Source: Dictyoglomus thermophilum H-6-12
Lineage (GTDB): Bacteria > Dictyoglomota > Dictyoglomia > Dictyoglomales > Dictyoglomaceae
Direction of reading: 5' to 3'
Assembly (NCBI RefSeq): GCF_000020965.1
Contig: NC_011297.1
Coordinates: 62,001-126,000 of the forward strand
DNA: 64,000 bases
The notes below the pieces were generated by a model. It was not told where the DNA came from. It searched no databases and saw nothing but the letters and a program-made list of their open reading frames with translations. Position numbers and translations under genes: made by a program. Below, piece after piece: positions 17,301-25,618 of this stretch (positions within the stretch are counted from its first letter, which is position 1; every line of letters starts with the position of its first letter).

Positions 17301-18668
17301 TTTTTCACCCCTTTCATATTTTTTAAATTTTTGGATGTAATCCTCAATTATTATGTTTAAGATGTTTAAATGTATTGGAGAGTAGTAGGTTTTAACATCT
17401 TTATTCCCCTTTATACTTTCTAAAAGAAGGTACTCTAAAAAGCTTAAATAACCGTAACTTAAAGTATTAGAGAGAATTTTCTCTAAGAATTCTAAAGTTA
17501 CGTTTTTGATTATCTCTTTAATACTATCTTTAATACTATATCTTTTAATACTATATCTTATATTAATAAGATTTTTAAAGTTTTTTTCAGCATGCTCTTT
17601 TAGAAATTCAGCCTTTGCTCTGCTTATGTTAAAAGAAAAAACTTTTGGAAGTACGTCTTTATTAGTTAAGTCAATTTCTATAAAAGCTATACCTTGTAGT
17701 CTATGAGTACTTTTTTCATATTCCTCCCGTAGTAGTAGTTCGCTGAAAAATTCTACAAAAATATTTTCAGTGAGATTCTTTTTAAGCTTTTCTTGTAATA
17801 GTAAATTCTTTTTGTAAAGATCAATTACTGAAGTATCGCTATTTACAAAGAAATACTTATTTTCTAATACAGATTCAGTAAAGCCTCTAAAAGTACAAAA
17901 GTATATTAATTCACATATTTCACATAAAGGAAGTTTTGCGTTAAAATTCCAAAAAAAGTTTAGTGCATCGGTGTTTACTCCTGTAAAAGGAGAGATCCCT
18001 GTATCAAAACTTGTATCCTTTTTAGCATATCTTTCACCACAGTTTATACATAGAATAGATCTTTTAATTTTTTTTGTATCGTTTATTATTTTATCTTCGA
18101 AGTCTTCTTTAAATTTATTCTTATAGTTGGAAGTAATTGTTCTATTTAGGAAGCTTTTTTGACCATATATCTTTCCTAAGTATATCTTTACATCATTCTC
18201 TATAAGGATTTGTTTGTTTTTCTCAGCAACTTCTAAAACTTTTAATATATATTCTCTAAATAATTCAGGATTTCTTTTAACCTCATTTAGAGGAGGTAAC
18301 TGAAAATCTTTCTTTAAGAAATCCTTAAGTTTTGAGAAGTTGTCTATTCGATTTTTGAGCTCTTCATAACTTTTTTCTATGTCCTTATATAATGTTTCTT
18401 TTTTTATATCTTCTAATATTTCCCTACAATAATCTATGAATCTATCGGTTCTTCTATACCTCTCATATGCAGAATTGAAATACTTATCTGAAAAACCTTC
18501 CAATACTTCTCTTTCAAATTCTATATAGTTTTTTCCTATATAAATATTTTTCCCATTAGAGAAGGTATTTTCTCCCTCTTTTAAATCTTCTTTTCCTTCA
18601 AACAAGATTGATAAGAAACCAATTATACCTGCATTAAAAAGCCAGTCCGAGAGGTAGACTCTTTCCAC
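16992..18668 (-). CDS. cas8b: Cascade large subunit Cas8 (Cst1 / Cas8b1 type)
   Basis: About 558 residues. The family assignment rests on its position between cas6 and cas7/Cst2, its N-terminal VERVYLSDWLFNAGIIGFL, and a zinc-finger pair (CINCGERY near 205 and CEICELIYFC near 244), all usual in Cst1/Cas8b1. It recognises the PAM and recruits Cas3. The GTG at 18668 was chosen because GGAGGTGG lies 6-7 bases before it. A longer TTG frame (18692) runs back inside cas6. A strong internal start at 17300 probably makes a separate small subunit. Confidence 0.88.
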   Translation of the reverse strand: MERVYLSDWLFNAGIIGFLSILFEGKEDLKEGENTFSNGKNIYIGKNYIEFEREVLEGFSDKYFNSAYERYRRTDRFIDYCREILEDIKKETLYKDIEKSYEELKNRIDNFSKLKDFLKKDFQLPPLNEVKRNPELFREYILKVLEVAEKNKQILIENDVKIYLGKIYGQKSFLNRTITSNYKNKFKEDFEDKIINDTKKIKRSILCINCGERYAKKDTSFDTGISPFTGVNTDALNFFWNFNAKLPLCEICELIYFCTFRGFTESVLENKYFFVNSDTSVIDLYKKNLLLQEKLKKNLTENIFVEFFSELLLREEYEKSTHRLQGIAFIEIDLTNKDVLPKVFSFNISRAKAEFLKEHAEKNFKNLINIRYSIKRYSIKDSIKEIIKNVTLEFLEKILSNTLSYGYLSFLEYLLLESIKGNKDVKTYYSPIHLNILNIIIEDYIQKFKKYERGEKMSSKNEEQLWFMFKKGEEIANKLISENSENKIPSLTYKLLSCLRTEDVHSFMNIILRLYMTYSLEVPSLLVKALNEKDLFLAYGYSFVNGLLSKYTSQNNEN

Positions 18669-18669
18669 T

Positions 18670-19473
18670 TCATACCACCTCCACCATACCAAAGCCCTGA
18701 GCTCTTCGTAGTCCCATTCCCAGTTGATATAACCAGTTTAAATCTTCCGGATCTCCAGAAAGCTCAAAAGTTCCAGAGAAGCAAGTAAAGGTATAAAGCT
18801 TTGGCTCTATATTCTTTTCCCTTACTCTATGTTTGACAACTTCTTTTCTGACCTTTAAAGGTTTAAATTTGAGTCCTATTTTTAATCCTTGTCCTCTTAT
18901 ACTTTTCAATATGGAGTCAGAGATATAATTAAGTTCTTTTAAAAAGTAAACAAATTTTTCGCTTTCTTCAGGTAAAGGTTGATTATTCTCTACATCTATA
19001 GGAAGAAGTGGTTTATCATTTTTATCCTCTATAAGTATGGGAGAGAGAGTTTTAAATATCACTTTATCTTCTTTTATTTTTCTTTCTCGAAGAAGTATAA
19101 TATTGTTTCTTTTGGAGATTCCTCCAAGCCCCATCTTAAAAGGATATAGTTTTTTGCTCAAAAGACCATTATAGAGGTTTATTAAAAATTCATAATCTAC
19201 ACTTGAAATATAAAGTTCTATAGGGCTTTTGATATATAAAACATCCTTATCTTTCTTGAATTCCTCTTTGTCATGTAGGAATCTTACTGCAAAGCAAAAG
19301 GGTTTTCCTGCTTTGTTGTTTTTTATTTCTCCTTCCTCTTCATATTGGTAGATTTTCTTGAAATATTCTTTTCCAAAATCTGTTGCTTTTAGTGCTTCTT
19401 TTATAAAGCTCATAAAGTGGTTACGATAATCAATAGGAAGTAGATCCCCTTCTAAGGTTACTTTTATTCTCAA
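18670..19473 (-). CDS. cas6: CRISPR pre-crRNA endoribonuclease Cas6
   Basis: 267 residues of the RAMP superfamily, ending in the glycine-rich loop GMGLRRAQGFGMVEVV that marks Cas6. An N-terminal His in YRNHFMSF is the likely catalytic residue. It cuts the repeat to leave the 8-nt ATTTAAAC handle. First gene of the cas operon. The start is TTG, placed by GGGGGG about 9 bases upstream. The stop abuts the chosen cas8 start. Confidence 0.92.
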   Translation of the reverse strand: MRIKVTLEGDLLPIDYRNHFMSFIKEALKATDFGKEYFKKIYQYEEEGEIKNNKAGKPFCFAVRFLHDKEEFKKDKDVLYIKSPIELYISSVDYEFLINLYNGLLSKKLYPFKMGLGGISKRNNIILLRERKIKEDKVIFKTLSPILIEDKNDKPLLPIDVENNQPLPEESEKFVYFLKELNYISDSILKSIRGQGLKIGLKFKPLKVRKEVVKHRVREKNIEPKLYTFTCFSGTFELSGDPEDLNWLYQLGMGLRRAQGFGMVEVV

Positions 19474-19559
19474 TTCTAAAATCCCCCCTTTTGTTTTTTT
19501 TATTTTACTTCTAAAAATTCTCTTTAGTCTATAGTCTTTTTCAGTATAAGGGGTATTTT

Positions 19560-19574
19560 GGACAACTCTTGTCC
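19560..19574. promoter_or_regulatory. Short palindrome between divergent cas and alcohol dehydrogenase genes
   Basis: GGACAA-CTC-TTGTCC is a perfect 6-3-6 inverted repeat in the 200-bp divergent spacer between cas6 (minus) and the dehydrogenase (plus). It could be an operator for either side. No second copy was seen in the window, so the call is tentative. Confidence 0.3.
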
Positions 19575-19599
19575 CTCTACTTTTAGAAGAAAAGTATTT

Positions 19600-19630
19600 T
19601 TGATTTTTTTATTTTTTTAAGTAGTATAAT
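19600..19630 (+). promoter_or_regulatory. Possible promoter of the alcohol dehydrogenase gene
   Basis: TATAAT at 19625-19630 has a TTGATT-like -35 at 19600-19605, with a long 19-base spacer. It is located 43 bases before the dehydrogenase start. The -10 is convincing; the -35 is weak. Confidence 0.5.
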
Positions 19631-19673
19631 TATAAATTAGGATTATATAGAGAATTATTTTGGAGGTGAAAGA

Positions 19674-20864
19674 ATGAAAGAAAATTTAAATTTCTCCTAT
19701 TTTATTCCTACTAAGATATGGTTTGGTCCAGGAAGCTTAGAAAAATTAAGAGAAGAAAAGCTCCCTGGTAGGAAAGCACTTATAGTTATTTCTGCTGGGG
19801 GTTCCATGAAAAGACTTGGTTATCTTGATAGGCTTACAGATATTCTAAAAAGTAAAGGTGTAGAATATGTAGTTTTTGATAAAATTCTTCCCAATCCTAT
19901 TAAGAAGCATGTAATGGAAGGTGCTCAAATTGCAAGAGAAGAGAAATGTGATTTTGTAATTGGACTTGGAGGAGGAAGTAGTATTGATTCAGCAAAGAGT
20001 ATTGCGTTGATGGCAAAGAATGATGGTGACTATTGGGATTATATTGTAGGTGGTACTGGAAAAGGTAAAAAGCCAGAAAAAGGAGCTTTACCTATTGTGG
20101 CTATAACCACTACAGCAGGTACAGGAACTGAGGCAGATCCATGGACAGTAATAACCAATGAGGAAACTAATGAGAAAATCGGGTATGGTAATGAATATAC
20201 TTTTCCTACTTTGTCCATTGTAGATCCTGAACTTATGTTGAGTGTTCCCCCTCATCTTACTGCCTATCAAGGATTTGATGCCTTTTTCCATGCAGTAGAG
20301 GGCTATATTGCAAATATTGCAACTCCAGTGAGTGATCTTTATGCTTTAAAGAGTGTAGAATTGATTGCTAAATATTTACCTGTTTGTGTAAAAAATGGTA
20401 GCGATCTTACTGCAAGAACTTATGTGGCTCTTGCTAATACCCTTTCAGGATTTGTAGAAAGTACATCAAGCTGTACTTCGGAGCATTCTATGGAGCATGC
20501 TCTTTCTGCTTTTCATCCAGAGCTTCCCCATGGGGCAGGATTGATTATGCTTTCAGAGGCTTATCATACCTTCTTTGCCTCAAAGATTCCTGAAAGGTAT
20601 ATAAACCTTGCAAGGGCAATGGGTGTTGATGTGGATTCTCTTCCTGAAGAGGAGAGACCTTTTGCTTTTGTTAAAGCACTGAAAAAGCTTCAAGAAGAGT
20701 GTGGAGTGGCAAATTTGAAGATGTCTGACTATGGTATAAAGGAAGATGAAATTGAGAAATTGGCTAAGAATGCTATGGAGACTATGGGCGGACTCTTTGA
20801 AATGGATAGGTATAAGTTAAGTTTTGAAGAAGTTGTAGAGATAATGCGAAAAGCTTATAAGTAA
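19674..20864 (+). CDS. Iron-containing alcohol dehydrogenase
   Basis: 396 residues of the Fe-ADH family (group III). A nucleotide-binding loop GLGGGSSIDSAKS (about 97-109) and TTTAGTGTE (145-153) precede the metal-binding part, with probable ligands Asp202 and His206 (FDAFFHAVEG), His275 and His286 (PHGAG). It interconverts aldehydes or ketones and alcohols with NAD(P)H, probably in fermentation. Monocistronic: GGAGGTGA ribosome site before it and a terminator after. Substrate cannot be assigned (butanol, 1,3-propanediol and lactaldehyde enzymes share the motifs). Confidence 0.92.
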   Translation: MKENLNFSYFIPTKIWFGPGSLEKLREEKLPGRKALIVISAGGSMKRLGYLDRLTDILKSKGVEYVVFDKILPNPIKKHVMEGAQIAREEKCDFVIGLGGGSSIDSAKSIALMAKNDGDYWDYIVGGTGKGKKPEKGALPIVAITTTAGTGTEADPWTVITNEETNEKIGYGNEYTFPTLSIVDPELMLSVPPHLTAYQGFDAFFHAVEGYIANIATPVSDLYALKSVELIAKYLPVCVKNGSDLTARTYVALANTLSGFVESTSSCTSEHSMEHALSAFHPELPHGAGLIMLSEAYHTFFASKIPERYINLARAMGVDVDSLPEEERPFAFVKALKKLQEECGVANLKMSDYGIKEDEIEKLAKNAMETMGGLFEMDRYKLSFEEVVEIMRKAYK

Positions 20865-20885
20865 ATTTAACTGAATATCCTTTTA

Positions 20886-20923
20886 GGGCTCTCTCTCCTC
20901 AAAAGGGAGAGAGCCTTTTTTAT
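20886..20923 (+). terminator. Intrinsic terminator after alcohol dehydrogenase
   Basis: A G+C-rich stem (GGCTCTCTC / GAGAGAGCC) with a short A-rich loop is followed by six T residues, 22 bases after the stop codon at 20864. Confidence 0.92.
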
Positions 20924-20925
20924 TA

Positions 20926-20934
20926 TGGTATAAT
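20926..20934 (+). promoter_or_regulatory. Extended -10 promoter, probably giving a leaderless mRNA
   Basis: TGG-TATAAT (extended -10, TGn) ends 9 bases before the ATG at 20944. Transcription should start within a few bases of the ATG, and no Shine-Dalgarno site fits in between. The second copy of this gene has the same arrangement at 23885-23893. Confidence 0.7.
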
Positions 20935-20943
20935 AAAAGTCAA

Positions 20944-21984
20944 ATGAGAGGGGTTTTATACTTTTTATCTTGGCTTATAGGTTGGATATATTACAGAAAT
21001 CTGAGATTTCTCAAGAGGGAAGGGGAAATTTCAGGGGATTATAAAATTTCGGTGATAATTCCAGCGAGGAATGAAGAGGAGAATTTAGGTAAATTACTTT
21101 CTTTATTAAAAAATCAGACTTATAAGCCTTATGAAGTAATAGTAGTGAATGACAATTCAGAGGATGATACAGAGGGAGTAGGTGAGAGGAATGGAGCGAG
21201 GGTGATATCGTTATATGAGGAACCACCTGAGGGGTGGGTAGGTAAGAACTGGGCGATATGGAATGGATATTTAGAGTCGAGAGGGGACATTTTATTATTT
21301 TTAGATGCTGATGTAGAGCCGAGTAGTGAGTTTATAGAGGTAATGCTAAGTAGTTATGAGAGGTATGGGGGTTTAATTTCCTGTTGGCCTTATCAGAGAT
21401 TTGAAAAATTCTATGAACATCTAAATTTTATCTTTAACATCGGAGCTGTAATCACTATGTGTGCTATTAAAAAAGAGGGAGCTTTTGGTCCAGCCATGAT
21501 GATTTCGAGGGAGGATTATGAAAGAGTAGGAGGACATAAAGAGGTTAAGGATAAGGTGGTTGAAGATCTTCATTTTGGAAATCTTTGTATAAAAAAGGGT
21601 ATTCCAGTAAACAATTTTTTGGGGGGAGAGTATATTAAATTTAGGATGTATCCTAAAGGGTTGATGGATCTTATTGAGGGATTCTCTAAAAATTCCTCTC
21701 AAGGAGTTATGTCTCTTAGTTTTAGTAAGTTTTTGTATCTCCTAATATGGTTTTATGGGGTTTTTGGGAGTTTTGCTTTTGAAAATCCTATAAATTTGTA
21801 TTATCTTTTGTTTTCTTTTCAGTTTTATGTAATGACTCGTAGGTTAGGAGATTACAATCTGATAGACTCAGTAATATATCCTATTCATTTTATGTTCTTT
21901 ATTGCGGTTTTGATATATTCTTCGATAAAAACTTTTCTTTTTAAATCAGTCTCATGGAAGGGGAGAAAAATAAATGTGGGATAA
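20944..21984 (+). CDS. Membrane glycosyltransferase family 2 (copy A)
   Basis: 346 residues: an N-terminal membrane helix, a GT-A catalytic domain (SVIIPARNEEENLGKLL at 37-53, NDNSEDDT, and the metal-binding DADVEPS near 122) and several C-terminal helices. It should transfer a sugar from a nucleotide or lipid-linked donor to a membrane lipid. The closest resemblance I see is to CrtQ/HpnB-like lipid glycosyltransferases (inference). It overlaps the next gene, a PlsY-like acyltransferase, by 11 bases. Residues 9-161 are almost identical to the copy at 23902, while the C-terminal half is clearly diverged. Confidence 0.85.
   Translation: MRGVLYFLSWLIGWIYYRNLRFLKREGEISGDYKISVIIPARNEEENLGKLLSLLKNQTYKPYEVIVVNDNSEDDTEGVGERNGARVISLYEEPPEGWVGKNWAIWNGYLESRGDILLFLDADVEPSSEFIEVMLSSYERYGGLISCWPYQRFEKFYEHLNFIFNIGAVITMCAIKKEGAFGPAMMISREDYERVGGHKEVKDKVVEDLHFGNLCIKKGIPVNNFLGGEYIKFRMYPKGLMDLIEGFSKNSSQGVMSLSFSKFLYLLIWFYGVFGSFAFENPINLYYLLFSFQFYVMTRRLGDYNLIDSVIYPIHFMFFIAVLIYSSIKTFLFKSVSWKGRKINVG
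20969..21429 (+). repeat. Near-identical direct repeat, copy 1 (gene-conversion tract)
   Basis: 461 bases align without gaps to 23927-24387 with about seven differences (about 98.5% identity, counted by eye). Identity falls sharply at both ends even though the coding frames continue. It covers the N-terminal half of the two glycosyltransferase genes. Confidence 0.9.
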
Positions 21985-22573
21985 AGTTATAATTATTTTT
22001 TTGCAATTTCTTTCAGGATCCATTATGTATTCCTATCTTATTGCAAAACTTTTAAACATAGATTTGAGAAAAGTAAGGGATGGAAATCCGGGAGCTTACA
22101 ACTTATGGATTTCTACTAACTGGAAAATAGGTTTGATAGGAGCGCTTCTTGACTATTTTAAAGGTATTTATCCTCTTCTTTGGTTTGTGAGATATAAGGA
22201 TATAAAAGATAAGTGGCTTATTACAGTATCTGCTCTTGCAGGAATATTTGGCCATGTATTTTCTCCTTTTATGGGAGGGAAAGGCGGAAAAGGGGTTGCA
22301 GTTTCTTTTGGGGCATGGACGGTAGTAACAGGGCTTGAGGGACCCCTTTTTTTAGGCCTTTCTATGTTCATATTTAATCTTGCTAAGATGCATGGTGCAA
22401 CTCCTGAGGAGGATGCTTTGAAAGTTCTTTATGGATTTTTGTGTCTTATTCCTTATGTTGTATATAAAGTCTTTACAGGACATCTTTATATACTTCTTCT
22501 TTATCTTGGGAATTTTGGAATAATAGCATATTCTCATAGAAATGAACTTCTAAAAGTTTTTGCAAATGCATAA
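21974..22573 (+). CDS. PlsY-like membrane acyltransferase (copy A)
   Basis: 199 residues, about six helices, with the PlsY blocks DGNPGAYNLW (normally GSGNxGxTN), GHVFSPFMGGKGGKGVAVSFG split around the FKGGKG loop, and a late SHRNEL. Authentic PlsY moves acyl groups from acyl phosphate to glycerol-3-phosphate. This divergent copy, coupled to a glycosyltransferase, may acylate a glycolipid instead (inference). Its TAA stop is in the same frame as the photolyase GTG start, four codons downstream. Confidence 0.8.
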   Translation: MWDKVIIIFLQFLSGSIMYSYLIAKLLNIDLRKVRDGNPGAYNLWISTNWKIGLIGALLDYFKGIYPLLWFVRYKDIKDKWLITVSALAGIFGHVFSPFMGGKGGKGVAVSFGAWTVVTGLEGPLFLGLSMFIFNLAKMHGATPEEDALKVLYGFLCLIPYVVYKVFTGHLYILLLYLGNFGIIAYSHRNELLKVFANA

Positions 22574-22585
22574 ACCTTTGCAAAA

Positions 22586-23887
22586 GTGTTTAATAGAGTC
22601 TTATTTTTATTTTATAGAGATTTGAGAATAAAAGACAATACTGCATTTATCAAGGCTTGTGAGGATTCTAAAGAAATTGTTCCCTTGTATATTTTAGAAA
22701 GACATAACTTTAATAAATATAGTTTTGAATTTGTAATATCTGCATTAGGTTATGTAAATTTTGAGCTAAATAAGTTAGGCTCTTTTTTGTACTTAGTTGA
22801 GAGGGGCTTTAACGAGGAGACTTTTGAGTTTTTAAGGGAGAAGATTGGATTTGATGCAATTTATCTTAGTAAAGATTACTTATGGAGTTTTGAAGAGAAA
22901 GAAAAACTTTTAAGAAATTTCTGTAGAGAAAAGGGAATTGAACTGAGGTTTTTTGAGGGTAATTTTTTAGTCTCTCCTAATTTAATCTCACAAACTAAAG
23001 TTTTTACTCCTTTTTTTAAAAAGTGGTCAGCTTATTTGGGTGAGATAAGAAGAAAAGATTTTAATTTTTCAAAGTTGAATACTCCTATTTTAGAATTGAG
23101 TAAATTTGAAGATTTTGAATTTTCTAAAAAAGTAAGATTAGATTTAATAGAGTGGGGATTTAAAAGGTTAGAGAGTTTTGATTTTGATGTTTATGATGAG
23201 AAAAGAGATTTGTTGTACTGTGATGGAACTTCAAAACTTTCAGCTTATATAAACTATGGAGTTATTTCTATCTATGATGTTTACGAGAAGGTTAAAAATT
23301 CTAAGAGTTCTCAATTTCTAAGGGAGCTTGCTTTTCGTGAGTTTTGGTATCACATTAGAATGCATTTTCCAGAGACAAGAAATTTAGAGTTTCAAGAAAA
23401 AACAAGAAATATAGAGTGGTTATATCGAGAAGATTGGATTAGGAAATTTGAGAATGCTGAGACAGGATATCCTATAGTAGATGCAGGTATTAGGTGCCTT
23501 AAGACTGAGGGTTGGTTACATAATAGGTTAAGAATGATCTTAGCTTCTTTCTTTACAAAAACTCTTCTTCATGATTGGAGAATAGGAGAGGAGTTTTTTA
23601 AGGATTATCTGGTAGATTATGATGAGGTTCTTAATATTCAAAATTGGCAGTGGTCTGCTTCGGTAGGTGCAGATCCAAGACCTCTAAGGATTTTTAATCC
23701 TATGATACAATCCTCAAAATTTGATCCTTATTGTGAATTTATTAAAAAATATCTTCCTGAATTAAAGGATGAAGATTGTAGAAAAATACATGATCCTTTG
23801 AAGTACAAGCTGAAATATTATACTCCCATGGTTGATTTTTATGCTCAAAAAGAATTAGCAATAAGAAAGTACAAAAAAATTTTTTGA
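22586..23887 (+). CDS. Deoxyribodipyrimidine photolyase (class I)
   Basis: 433 residues. The N-terminal Rossmann antenna domain begins with LFLFYRDLRIKDN. The C-terminal FAD domain has ELAFREFWYHI and the strongly conserved NWQWSASVGADPRPLRIFNP. It repairs UV-induced pyrimidine dimers using light and FADH-. The GTG start has no good ribosome site and probably relies on coupling with the upstream PlsY-like gene. Its place between two duplicated gene pairs suggests it was caught inside the duplication. Confidence 0.92.
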   Translation: MFNRVLFLFYRDLRIKDNTAFIKACEDSKEIVPLYILERHNFNKYSFEFVISALGYVNFELNKLGSFLYLVERGFNEETFEFLREKIGFDAIYLSKDYLWSFEEKEKLLRNFCREKGIELRFFEGNFLVSPNLISQTKVFTPFFKKWSAYLGEIRRKDFNFSKLNTPILELSKFEDFEFSKKVRLDLIEWGFKRLESFDFDVYDEKRDLLYCDGTSKLSAYINYGVISIYDVYEKVKNSKSSQFLRELAFREFWYHIRMHFPETRNLEFQEKTRNIEWLYREDWIRKFENAETGYPIVDAGIRCLKTEGWLHNRLRMILASFFTKTLLHDWRIGEEFFKDYLVDYDEVLNIQNWQWSASVGADPRPLRIFNPMIQSSKFDPYCEFIKKYLPELKDEDCRKIHDPLKYKLKYYTPMVDFYAQKELAIRKYKKIF

Positions 23888-23893
23888 TATAAT
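23885..23893 (+). promoter_or_regulatory. Extended -10 promoter, probably giving a leaderless mRNA
   Basis: TGA-TATAAT ends 8 bases before the ATG at 23902 and overlaps the photolyase stop. There is no ribosome site between. The layout matches the promoter of copy A at 20926, although the surrounding bases differ. Confidence 0.7.
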
Positions 23894-23901
23894 TTTTTTA
23901 A

Positions 23902-24951
23902 ATGAGAATTATTTTGTTTTTATTTTCTTGGCTTATAGGTTGGATATATTACAGGAATCTGAGATTTCTCAAGAGGGAAGGGGAAATTTCAGGGGATTAT
24001 AAAACTTCGGTGATAATTCCAGCGAGGAATGAAGAGGAGAATTTAGGTAAATTACTTTCTTTATTAAAAAAGCAGACTTATAAGCCTTATGAAGTAATAG
24101 TAGTGAATGACAATTCGGAAGATGATACAGAGGGAGTAGGTGAGAGGAATGGAGCGAGGGTGATATCGTTATATGAGGAACCACCTGAGGGGTGGGTAGG
24201 AAAGAACTGGGCGATATGGAATGGATATTTAGAGTCGAGAGGGGACATTTTATTATTTTTAGATGCCGATGTAGAGCCGAGTAGTGAGTTTATAGAGGTA
24301 ATGCTAAGTAGTTATGAGAGGTATGGGGGTTTAATTTCCTGTTGGCCTTATCAGAGATTTGAAAAATTCTATGAACATCTAAATTTTGCTTTCAATTTAG
24401 TCTCTGTATTTTCTATGGCGTTTTTAGGTAAAAAAGAGGGAGCTTTTGGTCCAGCCATGATGATTTCGAGAAAGGATTATGAAAGGATAGGAGGACATAA
24501 GGAAGTTAGGAATAAGATAGTAGAGGATATGGAGTTTGCTAAAAAATGTTTAGAAGAGGGTATTTCTGTAAACAATTTTTTGGGAGGAGAATACATTAAG
24601 TTTCGAATGTATCCTCATGGGATTAAAGATCTATTTCAAGGATTTAGCAAAAATATGGCAAAGGGTGCTTTTTCTATCAATATTGTTAATTTTCTTCTAA
24701 TTTTTCTTTACATGACTGGAGTATATGGAAGTATTTTTTATTTTAGAAACACGATTTTTAATTTTTTGTATATTCTCTACGCTATACAATTTTCGGTCAT
24801 TCAGAGAAGACTTGGAGACTATAAGTGGTATGATTTTCTTTTTTATCCATTACATTTTTTGTTTTTTCTCTTAGTATTTACTTATTCAATTTTAAGAGTA
24901 TTTTTTGTTAAGACTGTAGTATGGAAGGGGAGAAAAATTCGTGTGGGTTAA
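23902..24951 (+). CDS. Membrane glycosyltransferase family 2 (copy B)
   Basis: 349 residues with the same layout as copy A: N-terminal helix, GT-A domain with SVIIPARNEEENLGKLL and DADVEPS, and C-terminal helices. Only two residues differ from copy A between about 9 and 161 (I35T and N57K), but the rest is much more diverged, including the segment after HLNFAF and the transmembrane tail. Catalysis is probably the same, with acceptor choice altered by the C-terminal half (inference). It overlaps its own PlsY-like partner by 11 bases. Confidence 0.85.
   Translation: MRIILFLFSWLIGWIYYRNLRFLKREGEISGDYKTSVIIPARNEEENLGKLLSLLKKQTYKPYEVIVVNDNSEDDTEGVGERNGARVISLYEEPPEGWVGKNWAIWNGYLESRGDILLFLDADVEPSSEFIEVMLSSYERYGGLISCWPYQRFEKFYEHLNFAFNLVSVFSMAFLGKKEGAFGPAMMISRKDYERIGGHKEVRNKIVEDMEFAKKCLEEGISVNNFLGGEYIKFRMYPHGIKDLFQGFSKNMAKGAFSINIVNFLLIFLYMTGVYGSIFYFRNTIFNFLYILYAIQFSVIQRRLGDYKWYDFLFYPLHFLFFLLVFTYSILRVFFVKTVVWKGRKIRVG
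23927..24387 (+). repeat. Near-identical direct repeat, copy 2 (gene-conversion tract)
   Basis: Partner of 20969-21429, offset 2958 bases, about seven mismatches and no gaps. Recombination between the copies would delete one glycosyltransferase half, the first PlsY-like gene and the photolyase. Confidence 0.9.
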
Positions 24952-25564
24952 TCTTTTAGTGATATTATTACAATTTCTCTCAGGCTCCATCATGTACTCT
25001 TACATTATAGCAAGGATAATGAAGGTAAATCTTTCGAAGATACGAGATGGAAATCCAGGGGCTTCTAATTTATGGAGAGCATTAGGTTGGAAGTATGGAG
25101 TTTTGGCACTACTACTTGACTATCTTAAAGGGGTTTTTCCTCTTGCGATTTTTATATCCTTGGGAATTGTCAAGGATAATTTGATTATTGCTTTATCTGC
25201 TCTTTCTGGAGTTATGGGGCATGCTTTCTCTCCTATGTTGGGATTTAAAGGTGGTAAAGCAGTAGCTGTTTCTTTTGGAGCTTGGTCTGTTCTTACTAAG
25301 TGGGAGGCTCCAACAATCCTTGGAACTGTTTTTACTATTTTTACTCTCATAAGACCAAAAGGTACCACCGTGGGAGAAGATGCCTATAGGGTTTTTCTTG
25401 GATATATTTTTCTCTTACCTTATGTGCTTTACAAAATCTTTTTATCAGGTTTTAAAGATCTTCATCTTCTTCTTTTTTATATAGGAAATTTTGCTATTAT
25501 CTTATACAAACACTATAAGGATTTGTGGGGATATTTTAGGGAAAGAGAAAGTAATAAGTTATGA
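24941..25564 (+). CDS. PlsY-like membrane acyltransferase (copy B)
   Basis: 207 residues, about six helices, with DGNPGASNLWRALGW, GHAFSPMLGFKGGKAVAVSFG split over the substrate loop, and a final YKHYKDL in place of the usual HRxN. It is paralogous to the gene at 21974 but much less similar than the glycosyltransferase N-terminal halves are. The GTG start overlaps the glycosyltransferase stop. A bidirectional terminator follows. One of the two copies could be the cell's PlsY proper; the window cannot decide. Confidence 0.8.
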   Translation: MWVNLLVILLQFLSGSIMYSYIIARIMKVNLSKIRDGNPGASNLWRALGWKYGVLALLLDYLKGVFPLAIFISLGIVKDNLIIALSALSGVMGHAFSPMLGFKGGKAVAVSFGAWSVLTKWEAPTILGTVFTIFTLIRPKGTTVGEDAYRVFLGYIFLLPYVLYKIFLSGFKDLHLLLFYIGNFAIILYKHYKDLWGYFRERESNKL

Positions 25565-25576
25565 GGTTTTGAGGTT

Positions 25577-25614
25577 AAGGCAGTCCTGATACCAACATAC
25601 ATCAGGACTGCCTT
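25577..25614. terminator. Bidirectional intrinsic terminator
   Basis: A perfect 14-bp stem (AAGGCAGTCCTGAT / ATCAGGACTGCCTT) with a 10-base loop between convergent genes ending at 25564 and 25619. Confidence 0.9.
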
Positions 25615-25618
25615 TAGT

